Positions 1 to 7,648 of a stretch of 64,000 nucleotides of DNA are shown here, in pieces. A program made the position numbers and the translations under genes. This DNA is from Thermohalobaculum sp039028795 (GTDB taxonomy: Bacteria; Pseudomonadota; Alphaproteobacteria; Rhodobacterales; Rhodobacteraceae), in contig JBCCHJ010000011.1 of the NCBI GenBank assembly GCA_039028795.1, forward strand, positions 47,914-111,913. The letters are read 5' to 3'. The notes beneath the pieces were generated by a model, which did no database searches, was not told where the DNA came from, and worked only from the letters and a program-made list of their open reading frames with translations. How positions within the stretch are numbered: the stretch's first letter is position 1; every line of letters begins with the position of its first letter.

Positions 1-1
1 C

Positions 2-88
2 TGGCAAGAGATTGCGATCGGGATTGCCGGAATTGCCGGTGCGATCATCCTCGACACATCCTCGTGGTCGCTGATGACATCTAAATAA
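2..88 (+). CDS. C-terminal end of an unknown membrane protein (partial)
   Basis: The reading frame that begins at base 2 is open to a TAA at 86-88 and gives a 28-residue tail with a Gly/Ala/Ile-rich stretch (IAIGIAGIAGAIIL), which looks like the last transmembrane helix of a protein encoded mainly to the left of the window. The other two forward frames are less protein-like. Too little is visible to name the family. Confidence 0.4.
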   Translation, partial: WQEIAIGIAGIAGAIILDTSSWSLMTSK

Positions 89-181
89 GTCACCAGCATA
101 CGACCTGTTTGAATGCGTGTAGTTCTGTTTTCTTGTGTGATGTGAGTTGCGCGACCGGGGGCGAAAGTTGTCCCCAACGCG

Positions 182-949
182 TCACCAGTTTCGGGCAGAC
201 CGCCCTGCGGGTTTCGGGGCGGGGGCGCCCAATCCCGTCAACACCCTGATCGGATCCCTTGCCGCGACCTTGGTGCCGGACTGCGGCGTGATGTAGACCA
301 TCTTCTCGGCCTCGACCATCACCACCCCGGCCAGACGGCGCATGTCCAGTTTCTGGCCAATCCGCTCGATCGTCGGCCCTGCCTTCAACCAGAACCGCTT
401 GTGGCTTGGCGTCATGTAAAGCGCCGCGCCGACCCGCTCTGTGGTGAACTTGTGCGCCGCCAGCGTCTCTTCCAACTGTCCGACAGAATAGGGCCGGCCA
501 TAGCCGAAAGGCGTCTGATCGCGCCTGGCCCAGATGCCGGCCCGGTTCGGTACGATGAAGACCACTTTGCCGCCGGGCGCCAGCACCCGCCAGATCTCAT
601 CGAGCAAGGCCGCAGGCCGCTCACACGTCTCCAACCCATGGGCCACGACCAGCCGGTCCGCAAACCCGCCGGGCAGAGGCCATAGGGTTTCTTCCACTAG
701 GGCCGAGACATTCGGCCCCTCCGACGGCCAGGCGCAGACCCCCTGTTGCGCGGGCATCAGGCACAGCGTGCGCTGCGCCTCGCCCAGGAATGGGCGCAGA
801 AAGGGTGAAGCGAAGCCAAACCCGACCAGATTCTGCCCTCGCACGTTCGGCCAGAACGTCTTCAACCGCGCGCGAATGGTCTGCTGGGTCATCCGGCCCA
901 GTTGGGTCGAAGTGTAGAACCGGCGAAGTTCAACCACATCCAGATGCAT
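182..949 (-). CDS. SAM-dependent methyltransferase (type 11-like)
   Basis: A 255-residue soluble protein of the class I SAM-dependent methyltransferase type. After an N-terminal helix region it has a degenerate glycine loop (GFGFASPF, about residues 43-50) in place of the usual E/DxGxGxG. Then come a HGLE segment and the characteristic LAPGGKVVFIVPN strand (about residues 123-135) of methyltransferase type 11 domains. The C-terminus is an Ala/Pro/Arg-rich tail. The degenerate SAM loop is also seen in many members annotated only as methyltransferase domain proteins, so the substrate is unknown and activity is not assured. It is transcribed divergently from gloB across a 57-base gap, which suggests a shared promoter region. 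I know of no functional link to glyoxalase chemistry. Confidence 0.85.
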   Translation of the reverse strand: MHLDVVELRRFYTSTQLGRMTQQTIRARLKTFWPNVRGQNLVGFGFASPFLRPFLGEAQRTLCLMPAQQGVCAWPSEGPNVSALVEETLWPLPGGFADRLVVAHGLETCERPAALLDEIWRVLAPGGKVVFIVPNRAGIWARRDQTPFGYGRPYSVGQLEETLAAHKFTTERVGAALYMTPSHKRFWLKAGPTIERIGQKLDMRRLAGVVMVEAEKMVYITPQSGTKVAARDPIRVLTGLGAPAPKPAGRSARNW

Positions 950-1006
950 GGACTTGGGGCTCCTAATCGGACAGGATCAACATAGCCCAGAAGAGGAGCC
1001 AACGCC

Positions 1007-1774
1007 ATGCCCGTCGAAGTCATCACCATCCCCTGCCTCAGCGATAATTATGGTTATCTGATCCGCGACCAGGGGACCGGCCAAGTGGCTGTTCTGGATG
1101 CACCCGACGCGGCTCCGCTGATCGCCGCGCTGGACGCACGGGGCTGGGGTCTGGATCAGATCTGGATCACCCACCATCATGCCGACCATACCGATGGGGT
1201 GCCGGATCTGGTGGCGAAATACGGTGCGAAAACCGTGGGCCACGCCAAGGACAAGGCGCGCCTACCGCCACTGGACATCGAATTGGTCGAAGGCGACACT
1301 GTGGCGATGGGTGACACGACGGCGCGGGTGCTGGATGTCTCCGGCCACACGATCGGGCACATCGCCTTCGTGCTGGATGCGGACAATATTGTCTTCGCGG
1401 CAGACAGCCTGATGGCCCTGGGCTGCGGCCGCGTCTTCGAGGGCACCCATCATATGATGTGGGAGAGCCTGGCAAAATTCCTGGAACTTCCCGACGAGAC
1501 GATGGTCTATTCCGGCCACAACTACGGCCAGGCAAACGGACGGTTTGCTTTGTCCATCGAGCCAGACAATGCCGACCTGCAGGCCCGCGTTGACCGCATC
1601 AAACAGGCCGACGCCGATGGGACATTTATCGTGCCCGTCTCCATGGCCGAGGAAAAAGCCACCAACCCCTTCCTCCGCGCCGTCGAGCCATCCGTTAGGG
1701 CAGCGGTCGGCTTGGACGGCGCCGACGACGCGGCCGTGTTTGCCGAGGTGCGGCGGCGGAAGGATAGTTTTTAG
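1007..1774 (+). CDS. gloB: Hydroxyacylglutathione hydrolase (glyoxalase II)
   Basis: Metallo-beta-lactamase-fold hydrolase, 255 residues, the usual length for GloB. It cleaves S-D-lactoylglutathione to D-lactate and glutathione, the second step of methylglyoxal detoxification in the cytoplasm. The metal-binding signature THHHADHTDG lies at residues 55-64. Further metal ligands are expected in SGHTIGHIAF and AADSL, and the SGHNYG segment carries another His. The C-terminal NPFLRA motif belongs to the GloB-specific helical domain that binds glutathione. The ATG at 1007 follows an AGAGGAG-type ribosome binding site. It is divergent from the methyltransferase gene. Downstream the base composition changes abruptly to AT-rich. 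Confidence 0.96.
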   Translation: MPVEVITIPCLSDNYGYLIRDQGTGQVAVLDAPDAAPLIAALDARGWGLDQIWITHHHADHTDGVPDLVAKYGAKTVGHAKDKARLPPLDIELVEGDTVAMGDTTARVLDVSGHTIGHIAFVLDADNIVFAADSLMALGCGRVFEGTHHMMWESLAKFLELPDETMVYSGHNYGQANGRFALSIEPDNADLQARVDRIKQADADGTFIVPVSMAEEKATNPFLRAVEPSVRAAVGLDGADDAAVFAEVRRRKDSF

Positions 1775-1943
1775 TCAGAGATGGAGCGTCAACATTCCAA
1801 TTATCGGTCTAAATGAGGTCGGTTTTTCATTTCCAAGCAGCGGATAAAAGCTGACCCGGCACACCACAACTTCTTCTAACTACCTGCCACACACACCAAA
1901 ATTTAGTTAGCTAATGAATCTCAGATCGTGAGTTATATTCATT

Positions 1944-1972
1944 TGATTATAATCTTGGATTGTGTATAATCA
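1944..1972. promoter_or_regulatory. Inverted repeat, candidate operator of the XRE-PAS island
   Basis: Two perfect 8-base arms, TGATTATA (1944-1951) and TATAATCA (1965-1972), are separated by 13 bases, so their centres lie two helical turns apart. The left arm sits in a 10-base palindrome GATTATAATC (1945-1954). The site is 53-81 bases upstream of the first gene of the island, in very AT-rich DNA that could also serve as promoter. A dimeric HTH regulator such as the one encoded at 2513-3325 is the obvious candidate ligand; that link is inferred. Confidence 0.45.
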
Positions 1973-2024
1973 TAAAAATATAAGTCAGATCGAGCAGTGA
2001 TGGACATGTAGTGGAGGTTTATCC

Positions 2025-2525
2025 ATGACTGACCGGAACTCGCTTAAATCGGCACTGTCTTGCTCCTCGGCAGAAGGTCCAAAATATGGCACTTTTTTCA
2101 CGAAGGATAAAATACCAGAACTCCACATTGGATTTGAAGAGCTTTGGTCAAAAGGCACTCGGATTCAGGAATTTATTGGAAAAATATTTAATAATGTCTG
2201 GCGTCTCATCGAAGATGATGAATTTGAAAAAGAATTAAAAATTTGCGGCGCTCTTTTTCTTAGAGAGTATTATATAGATATCGAAGAAGAGGACGGGGGT
2301 ATTGTTTGGCATGCATCTATTTATCGAACGCATCTTTGTATTCACAAGTGTTTTTGGGTTCACGATCACATAAACTCGATCTATCGTCGCGAAAACTTAA
2401 AAAGGCGAGCGGGTAATCAATCAATGAAGTGGATATCACATTGCATTAAATCAAACGACCTTAGCGAGCCAATCTTCATCCCATCTTATAGCACGCTGTT
2501 AGGAGGCACCCAATGGGTCAACTAA
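2025..2525 (+). CDS. Hypothetical protein, first gene of the AT-rich island
   Basis: A 166-residue protein that I do not recognise. It is soluble, rich in charged and aromatic residues (an acidic IEEEDGG turn, several Cys and Trp), and has no signal peptide or membrane helix. The start ATG at 2025 follows TGGAGG at the right distance, so the frame is probably real. Its codons are much richer in A and T than those of neighbouring genes, a sign of recent acquisition. The stop codon overlaps the start of the downstream XRE-PAS gene by 13 bases, which implies translational coupling. A toxin-like partner of the HTH protein is possible, but no known toxin motif is visible. Confidence 0.65.
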   Translation: MTDRNSLKSALSCSSAEGPKYGTFFTKDKIPELHIGFEELWSKGTRIQEFIGKIFNNVWRLIEDDEFEKELKICGALFLREYYIDIEEEDGGIVWHASIYRTHLCIHKCFWVHDHINSIYRRENLKRRAGNQSMKWISHCIKSNDLSEPIFIPSYSTLLGGTQWVN

Positions 2526-3325
2526 AAGGGAAAAACGAGCCGAAGACTCATCCAGGCCGCGACGAAACCTTGGGGTCATTGAACGAGCGTTTGGATGGTT
2601 TGGAGGCAATTGTCGAACGCGACAGGCGAAAAAGAGTTCGAAGCGAAGGTATCGGACCCAAATCGGCGAATTTTCTGCGCTGTGTTCGCGAAGCTTCAGG
2701 CTTATCGCAGTCGGACCTGGCCGCCAGGATGGGAACACGGCAACCTGCCGTGTCAAAGCTTGAACGTGGTGGGGCAATGACGAGTGGGCCGTCGGTCGGG
2801 ATGATATCGGACTTTGTGTCTTCTTGTGACTTCCGCCTGGGGCTTGTCGCGATTCCAGACAATGATCTTGATCGTAAAATGCTTTGTACAGATTGGCTTC
2901 CAGATATCTTGAACAGGAACGTCGCAACTCTTCTGAGTGCTCTAGAGATTACCTATCTCGTCACAGACGAAAACGACACGATCATTTTCGCAAATGACTT
3001 TTGGAAGTCTTTGCACCCTGGCATGGACGAGTGGACCCGTGACGGTGTCTACTATCCTGATTATCTGAAAGCTGGAATAGACTATGGTATGTTTCCAGAA
3101 GCGAGCAATGATCCGAATTGGTTACGCAGGCGTTTACAACGACACTACGACGCTTCTGAGGAACCTCCTTTTAATGTTAGGCGCCAAGACAGCAGGCTGT
3201 TGCAGGTGAACGAAGCGCACACCACCGATGGTGGGAGAGTAACAATCGCCAGAAATATCGCACCTACGCGGGTGCTGGAAGAGTTGCTAGCGCAAACCAG
3301 ACCGCCAAATGACGATCCTGGGTGA
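2513..3325 (+). CDS. XRE-family transcriptional regulator with PAS domain
   Basis: A 270-residue protein. A charged N-terminal segment (1-50) is followed by an XRE/Cro-type helix-turn-helix at about 53-88 (LSQSDLAARMGTRQPAVSKLERGG), which resembles HigA/HipB-type DNA-binding domains. The second half (about 135-255) looks like a PAS_7-type sensor domain: it has ITYLVTDENDTIIFAN, the WLRRRLQRH helix and the DGGRVTIARNI closing strand. The likely role is a DNA-binding regulator responding to a small ligand or redox cue, perhaps autoregulating through the inverted repeat at 1944-1972. The start at 2513 is fixed by AGGAGG at 2501-2506 inside the end of the upstream gene. The XRE plus PAS combination without a kinase or output enzyme is uncommon. 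Confidence 0.8.
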   Translation: MGQLKGKNEPKTHPGRDETLGSLNERLDGLEAIVERDRRKRVRSEGIGPKSANFLRCVREASGLSQSDLAARMGTRQPAVSKLERGGAMTSGPSVGMISDFVSSCDFRLGLVAIPDNDLDRKMLCTDWLPDILNRNVATLLSALEITYLVTDENDTIIFANDFWKSLHPGMDEWTRDGVYYPDYLKAGIDYGMFPEASNDPNWLRRRLQRHYDASEEPPFNVRRQDSRLLQVNEAHTTDGGRVTIARNIAPTRVLEELLAQTRPPNDDPG

Positions 3326-3389
3326 GCCTTAATTTGGGACCGTTCTTACGGTCTTGTCGGAGATACCTTTCTATATAGGAATGTACAGG

Positions 3390-3686
3390 ATGAGTGTTGG
3401 GCCTTCAGAAGTCGCAGATTTGCTTTTTTTGTTCGGCCTAACATTCATGTTGTATCCTTATGCCCGAAAGTGGCGACAAATTCGCATGGCAGTTTCATGG
3501 GAGGGCGCAAAAGCGAAATTTTTGAATACAAAAAATGCACATAAAAAATCGACATCCTTGATGATAAATGGTTTCCTCATGAAAATATATTCAGAGATAA
3601 CATCGATCAACGGTCGCGATTTATTAATTATTATGTTGGGAATAACACTGCATATTTTCGCTGTTCTGATTAGTTTATTTACATAG
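3390..3686 (+). CDS. Small two-helix membrane protein, unknown function
   Basis: About 98 residues if translation starts at ATG 3390, which has an AGGA 9 bases upstream. In-frame alternatives are ATG 3381 and TTG 3354, the latter without a ribosome binding site. There are two hydrophobic segments, VADLLFLFGLTFMLYPYA near the N-terminus and LLIIMLGITLHIFAVLISLF at the C-terminus. They are joined by a basic loop rich in Lys and Arg, so both ends are probably non-cytoplasmic. The composition is AT-rich like the two preceding genes, from which it is separated by 64 bases. I do not recognise a family; it may be the membrane component of the same acquired unit. Confidence 0.55.
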   Translation: MSVGPSEVADLLFLFGLTFMLYPYARKWRQIRMAVSWEGAKAKFLNTKNAHKKSTSLMINGFLMKIYSEITSINGRDLLIIMLGITLHIFAVLISLFT

Positions 3687-3761
3687 ACTAACGCACACTA
3701 GTGCCGTTGCCACCTCACTCTCAAGCTCTTACCGGTTGTTATATAAAGTGCGCCGAGGCGA

Positions 3762-3785
3762 GTAAGGATGGGTGGCAACCCATCC
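3762..3785 (+). repeat. REP-like hairpin (GTAA-headed)
   Basis: GTAA followed by perfect 8-base arms GGATGGGT and ACCCATCC around a GGCA loop. It closely matches the element at 9414-9435 and belongs to the dispersed hairpin family also seen near 19711, 37173, 41121, 50496 and 60199. It lies six bases beyond the stop codon of the monooxygenase remnant. Between 3687 and 3990 I see only this element and that remnant. Confidence 0.6.
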
Positions 3786-3791
3786 CTCAGG

Positions 3792-3845
3792 TCACCCCTG
3801 CCTCTGATGATAATCCATGTATCCCGTTTGGGTAGAGATATGCTC
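3792..3845 (-). pseudogene. Remnant of the 3' end of a flavin monooxygenase gene
   Basis: Read on the minus strand these 18 codons, including the stop, give EHISTQTGYMDYHQRQG. The intact flavin monooxygenase at 6315-7571 ends in EHISTHRGYMAYHAGRP, also 17 residues plus stop. Ten of 17 residues are identical and the stop is in the same place. Two codons upstream of the first Glu an in-frame TGA interrupts the frame, and similarity fades there, so only the tail survives. This is best explained as the stump of a paralogue deleted when the neighbouring AT-rich island was gained, or as a very short gene-end duplication. Confidence 0.55.
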
Positions 3846-3990
3846 GCATCATGTCAGAGGACGGCGGGTGGATTCCGCACGAAGCTTAGGGCAACTCAAG
3901 TGAACAAGACCCAGTGGCGCGGCAGCCTGTATGGCTGCAACAAACGTTCGGGCAAGCGGAAGTGTTTCCGCTCTTGCCCATATCTCCATC

Positions 3991-4416
3991 TCATTTAGAC
4001 CACCTGGTCTCTGTTGGCCCTGTCCCAATCTCCAGGATTCGAACGTCGCCATCACGTGCCGCCATCCAATGGGATACGCCTGCCGGTGTGATCGCCACGG
4101 TTCCGGCTTCAAAGACTTGCTCGGCGCCAGGGTCGATCTGGTCGCCAACGCCCAGATACATCTTCCCGCTGACGACCAGTGACATCCGTGCGTCCGGGTG
4201 ACTGTGCGGTGGAAACACGCTCCCGTCTTTCATGATCGCATTGGCGCCAAAGGCCCCGTCCTCGGTCATGGTGCCATTGATCATCGCGGAACTCACTCCT
4301 TCAAGGGGTGTTTCGTTCAACTGCATTTGGTCTAGTGTAATCTTCTTGATGTCCGCGGCTATCGCTACCGGGGCCGCGAAAATGGCGATCAGGAAGACAA
4401 TTCTGGAAAGGGTCAT
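3991..4416 (-). CDS. Exported cupin-domain protein
   Basis: A 141-residue protein with an N-terminal signal peptide (MTLSRIVFLIAIFAAPVAIA, cleavage expected after ALA/AIA) followed by a single cupin barrel. The metal-binding motif is visible as PPHSHPDARMSLVVSGK and the second motif as GTVAITPAGVSHWMA. A GAGAGA sequence lies upstream of ATG 4416; an in-frame ATG at 4434 would add MRETRP and give a poorer signal peptide. Single-domain periplasmic cupins of this kind usually bind or modify small molecules, but the substrate cannot be told. It is divergent from the TetR gene at 4488, so it is a natural regulatory target. Confidence 0.8.
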   Translation of the reverse strand: MTLSRIVFLIAIFAAPVAIAADIKKITLDQMQLNETPLEGVSSAMINGTMTEDGAFGANAIMKDGSVFPPHSHPDARMSLVVSGKMYLGVGDQIDPGAEQVFEAGTVAITPAGVSHWMAARDGDVRILEIGTGPTETRWSK

Positions 4417-4487
4417 CGGTCTGGTCTCTCGCATCTCTGATATTTACAGACTGAGTGATACATAAAATCAGAGGAATAAAAATACTG

Positions 4488-5084
4488 ATGAGTTCACAAA
4501 ATAGTCAGCGAGGGCGGCCAGCTATCACCGACGATGGCTCAATCCTGGATGCCGTGACCAATGCGTTCTGGAAAGGCGGGTTTTTCGAGACATCGATCAG
4601 TGATCTGTCGGCGGCAAGCGGGGCGTCACGAGCCAGCCTCTACAAACTATACGGCGACAAGAATGCCTTGCTGATTGCGGCACTGGACCGGTACGCAAAG
4701 CGCTTCGACCTGCGGGTTAGTGAAACCCTGTCTGAAAAGGCGGAACCCGTTGAGGCGGTGCAGATAACCTTGAACGCCAGTGCTGACCGGCTAACGGACC
4801 CTGCAAAACCAAACGGCTGCCTTCGTTGCCGGACGACATTGGAACTGACCGGTTTTTATGAGGACATTGATGCAGCGCTGATCCGGGTCAATCAGGCCTT
4901 CGAAGACAATATGCGCCGGTTGCTGAACGCCGACGGAACGGGGCGCCCCACAGATGAGGCCACTGCCAAGGTCCTGACCGCGGCAGTCAACGGCATGGTT
5001 GTCATGGCAGAAGCCGGGGCCACGCGAGCAGATCTGGAAGACGTGATCATCGGTGCATTGGAGGTCGTGAAAGCTCGGCTTTAG
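4488..5084 (+). CDS. TetR/AcrR-family transcriptional regulator
   Basis: A 198-residue repressor-type protein. The N-terminal TetR DNA-binding domain covers about residues 9-60, with GRPAITDDGSILDAV, FFETSISDLSAASGASRASLYKLYGDKNALL and the helix-turn-helix within. The C-terminal helical domain, with CLRCRTTLEL, would bind the ligand. I chose ATG 4488 because it places the GRP motif in the usual position and has GAGGA about 11 bases upstream; an in-frame ATG at 4455 would overlap the promoter region. It lies head to head with the cupin gene, the classical arrangement of a TetR repressor and its target. The ligand is unknown. Confidence 0.88.
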   Translation: MSSQNSQRGRPAITDDGSILDAVTNAFWKGGFFETSISDLSAASGASRASLYKLYGDKNALLIAALDRYAKRFDLRVSETLSEKAEPVEAVQITLNASADRLTDPAKPNGCLRCRTTLELTGFYEDIDAALIRVNQAFEDNMRRLLNADGTGRPTDEATAKVLTAAVNGMVVMAEAGATRADLEDVIIGALEVVKARL

Positions 5085-5196
5085 CAAGCCCGATCGCCCG
5101 GGCTTGGAAACCGGAATTGCCGGCCAACGGCGCTTGCATCGGGCAGTCATCAGGGACATGGTTCACTGCTGCTTGCAATAAAAGGAATCCTCTAGA

Positions 5197-5535
5197 ATGA
5201 GATTGGTACGCCACGCGATTGTCCTATTCATTATAACGTCTGTCTCCGCATGCTGGGTACACCGGCACGAGACATCGACGCTCGACGGCAAGGAAGTCCA
5301 AATCGCCTTCCAGCCTGAACGTGCGATCGTTACGATCCCGGGTCGCATCGCGGCTGATCAGATCATGGCCGTCGGGCCCGGTATCATTGCGCCCCATACC
5401 GATTGCACGATCGATCTCGAAAGGCACAAGAAGCATGGGCTAAAAGCTGGCTTCACCAGCAGCTCCATGCAAATCACCTATTTCCTGGACTGCGGCCCCA
5501 ATTCCTATCCGAAACCAGCCCTCGCAGCATTCTGA
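5197..5535 (+). CDS. Small putative lipoprotein
   Basis: A 112-residue protein with a signal sequence ending in the lipobox-like SVSAC (Cys at about residue 19), so probably exported and lipidated. The mature part contains two further Cys residues (TDCTID and LDCGPN) that could form a disulfide. I recognise no family. The start ATG at 5197 has a weak upstream AGGAAT. The gene stands alone between tetR and a repeat-containing gap. The alternative that it is a chance frame is not excluded, but the coherent lipoprotein signal argues for a gene. Confidence 0.55.
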   Translation: MRLVRHAIVLFIITSVSACWVHRHETSTLDGKEVQIAFQPERAIVTIPGRIAADQIMAVGPGIIAPHTDCTIDLERHKKHGLKAGFTSSSMQITYFLDCGPNSYPKPALAAF

Positions 5536-5548
5536 TCATTGGACGGTG

Positions 5549-5604
5549 TGGGGCGGCTCCACGCTTCACTGAGTCCGGTGCGGCGGCGGTTCGGTGCCGC
5601 CCCA
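5549..5604. repeat. Long-range inverted repeat after the lipoprotein gene
   Basis: Perfect 9-base arms TGGGGCGGC (5549-5557) and GCCGCCCCA (5596-5604) flank 38 bases. No T-run follows, so it is not a clear intrinsic terminator. Together with the palindromes at 5783-5832 it is all I see in the 313-base gap 5536-5848. Confidence 0.4.
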
Positions 5605-5782
5605 TCGCATAGACTCACGCCTATGCCATGGCAGCGGAAAACTATGATCCGGTCTCACCATATCGGGCATTTTTCTGACCACGCCTCCAAGGCGTAGGTT
5701 GCGGTTGAATACCCCCGGAAAGCCCCCATCTCTCGCCCTACAACCTTAACGTGCCTGCGCGGATAAAAAATCCCGTCGCATT

Positions 5783-5832
5783 GTAGCAAATGCTACTTCT
5801 TTTAAATTGCATTTTGCATATCAATTTGATAT
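5783..5832. promoter_or_regulatory. Two palindromes in an AT-rich promoter region
   Basis: GTAGCA-AA-TGCTAC (5783-5796) and ATATCAA-T-TTGATAT (5818-5832) are both perfect inverted repeats, 16 and 53 bases upstream of the next gene. The second overlaps the place where a -10 region would lie. They look like binding sites of two dimeric regulators, or of one regulator and a promoter. The DNA is clearly more AT-rich than its surroundings. Confidence 0.45.
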
Positions 5833-5848
5833 ATAGTGATTCACAGGG

Positions 5849-6307
5849 ATGGAGGCCATGCAAGCAGATCCAACAGACAATCCGAAGGTGATGGTTCTGA
5901 AACTCTCACCTGATGAAGCCGCCCAGATCGGCAACCTCATTGACCGCTTTGTGGTGTGGGACGTAATGGGCAGCGAGACGATCGAAACGTTTCTGGTTGA
6001 ATTCGGCCGCTCGTGTCGCGAGGCCCGCTCGAACGAGCGCTGCGAAAACGCACTCGCGATCAGATCCGGTCAGATCCAGATGTCTCCCCTGCAAATCCAA
6101 GTCTTGGGAGAGTTTCTGTCAGCCAGCGTCAAAGCAATGGGCGACAAGCTCGGCTATACCGAGAGGACATTCTTCAGCCTCACCGCAAAGACCTTGCGCA
6201 ACAATGTGCAAGCCCATCTGCAGCAGCACGGTCTGTTGCGCGGCATCGTCGCCAAACAACCGTTTTGGCCATCCCGGGAAAAGACCAGGTCTGCCTTCGC
6301 GTACTAA
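5849..6307 (+). CDS. Hypothetical protein (helical, regulator-like)
   Basis: A 152-residue soluble, mostly helical protein. Its middle part (GQIQMSPLQIQVLGEFLSAS) and the following helices recall the winged-helix arrangement of small regulators, but no known family is clear to me. The start may be ATG 5849 or the in-frame ATG 5858; purine-rich AGGGATGGAGG overlaps both. It follows an unusually palindrome-rich promoter region, so expression is probably controlled. It converges with the flavin monooxygenase gene with only 7 bases between stop codons. Confidence 0.6.
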   Translation: MEAMQADPTDNPKVMVLKLSPDEAAQIGNLIDRFVVWDVMGSETIETFLVEFGRSCREARSNERCENALAIRSGQIQMSPLQIQVLGEFLSASVKAMGDKLGYTERTFFSLTAKTLRNNVQAHLQQHGLLRGIVAKQPFWPSREKTRSAFAY

Positions 6308-6314
6308 GCCCCGG

Positions 6315-7571
6315 TCAGGGTCGCCCCGCGTGATAAGCCATGTACCCGCGGTGGGTAGAAATGTGCTCGGCGACATAGCGGGCGTCGTGCCAGACGCCCC
6401 AGATGAAGGACGACCCCCGGCGCGACAACCAGGGAAGCCCTAGGAAATAGACCCCGGCTTCTTGTCCTACACCGCGCTGATGCACAGGCGCGCCCCGATC
6501 GTCGAAGGTATCCACCTTCAGCCAACTGTAATCCGGCGCATAGCCCGTGGCCCATAGAACCGTGCCGACCCCCTCCGCCGCCAGGTCCAGCCCCAACAGC
6601 GGGTTGGTCACGCAATCCGGCGGCGGGCCAAACGCCCGGGCGTCTGGGTCTTCGGGCAGGTCCAACCCGGACCGCTCGACATAAGCATCCGCGTCGTCCA
6701 GCATCTGCACATAGGCCGCGTCCCCTTCCGCCATATTCGCGGCAAGGTCCGGGGCGAACCGCACGACGCCGTCGGAATATTCCTCGGTCAGGCCCAACAG
6801 GGTCATCCCCCGTTCGGCGAACCCGCGATAGTCGACGGTATAGCCGCCATAGGCCCCGCTGACGGCGATGGCGATATGCTCGGTCCCGGGCGCGGGCGCC
6901 TCGATATCCCACTGGCCCAGCACGCCCAGCCACCAGCAATAGTCATGCCCCCGGTACCAGCGGGGATAGCGCGAGTGTGGCCCGACCGACAGGTACACCC
7001 GCCGCCCGTCCCTAAGCAATTCATCGGCGATCTGAGCGCCCGAGGCCCCGCCGCCCACCACCAGCACCGCACCCGCGGGCAGTTGCCCTGGGTTCTTGTA
7101 GGCGGCCGAGTGCATCTGCAGGGCCGGGGCATCATCAGCTACAATCTTCGGGAAAACTGGTTTCTGGAAGGGCCCCGTCGCGGCGATGATATAGTCGGCC
7201 TGGATTGCCCCCCTGGACGTCGTGGCAATAAACCCCGGGGCACCCTCGGCCCGGCGCACCTCGGTCACCTCAACGCCCGTGCGCATCGGCACTTGGAATT
7301 TGTCGACATAGGCCTCGAAGTAATCGGCCATCCGTTCCTTCGGAGGGAACCCATCGGGGTGCACATCGTCGAACGTCAGCCCCGGCAACCGGTCATGCCA
7401 GGCCGGACCATTGGCGACCAGACTGTCCCAGCGCCCCGACCGCCACTTTTCTGCGATGCGGCCCTTTTCAAGGACGATATGCGGCACGCCGCACTTGGTC
7501 AGATGCTCGGACGCCGCGATGCCGGCCTGCCCGCCACCGACCACCAGAGCTTCGGTTTTCTCGCTACTCAT
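6315..7571 (-). CDS. Flavin-containing monooxygenase (NAD(P)/FAD-dependent)
   Basis: A 418-residue single-component flavoprotein monooxygenase. The FAD-binding Rossmann motif VGGGQAGIAASEHL is at about residues 11-24. The NADPH-binding motif VVGGGASGAQIADELL starts near residue 168, and the ATG-type motif LWATGYAPDYSWL lies near residue 360. The class oxygenates soft nucleophiles (N, S) or carries out Baeyer-Villiger reactions; the substrate is unknown. The family's fingerprint FxGxxxHxxxY appears in modified form (MHSAAYKN). The C-terminal EHISTHRGYMAYHAGRP is matched by the remnant at 3792-3845, so a second copy once existed nearby. Confidence 0.9.
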   Translation of the reverse strand: MSSEKTEALVVGGGQAGIAASEHLTKCGVPHIVLEKGRIAEKWRSGRWDSLVANGPAWHDRLPGLTFDDVHPDGFPPKERMADYFEAYVDKFQVPMRTGVEVTEVRRAEGAPGFIATTSRGAIQADYIIAATGPFQKPVFPKIVADDAPALQMHSAAYKNPGQLPAGAVLVVGGGASGAQIADELLRDGRRVYLSVGPHSRYPRWYRGHDYCWWLGVLGQWDIEAPAPGTEHIAIAVSGAYGGYTVDYRGFAERGMTLLGLTEEYSDGVVRFAPDLAANMAEGDAAYVQMLDDADAYVERSGLDLPEDPDARAFGPPPDCVTNPLLGLDLAAEGVGTVLWATGYAPDYSWLKVDTFDDRGAPVHQRGVGQEAGVYFLGLPWLSRRGSSFIWGVWHDARYVAEHISTHRGYMAYHAGRP

Positions 7572-7648
7572 GGCGGCATGTCAGGGCGCAGGGGCCGCCG
7601 TGTCAAGCGCAAGCGCACGCGCCATCCTGCAAACACAGCGCCTCGATG

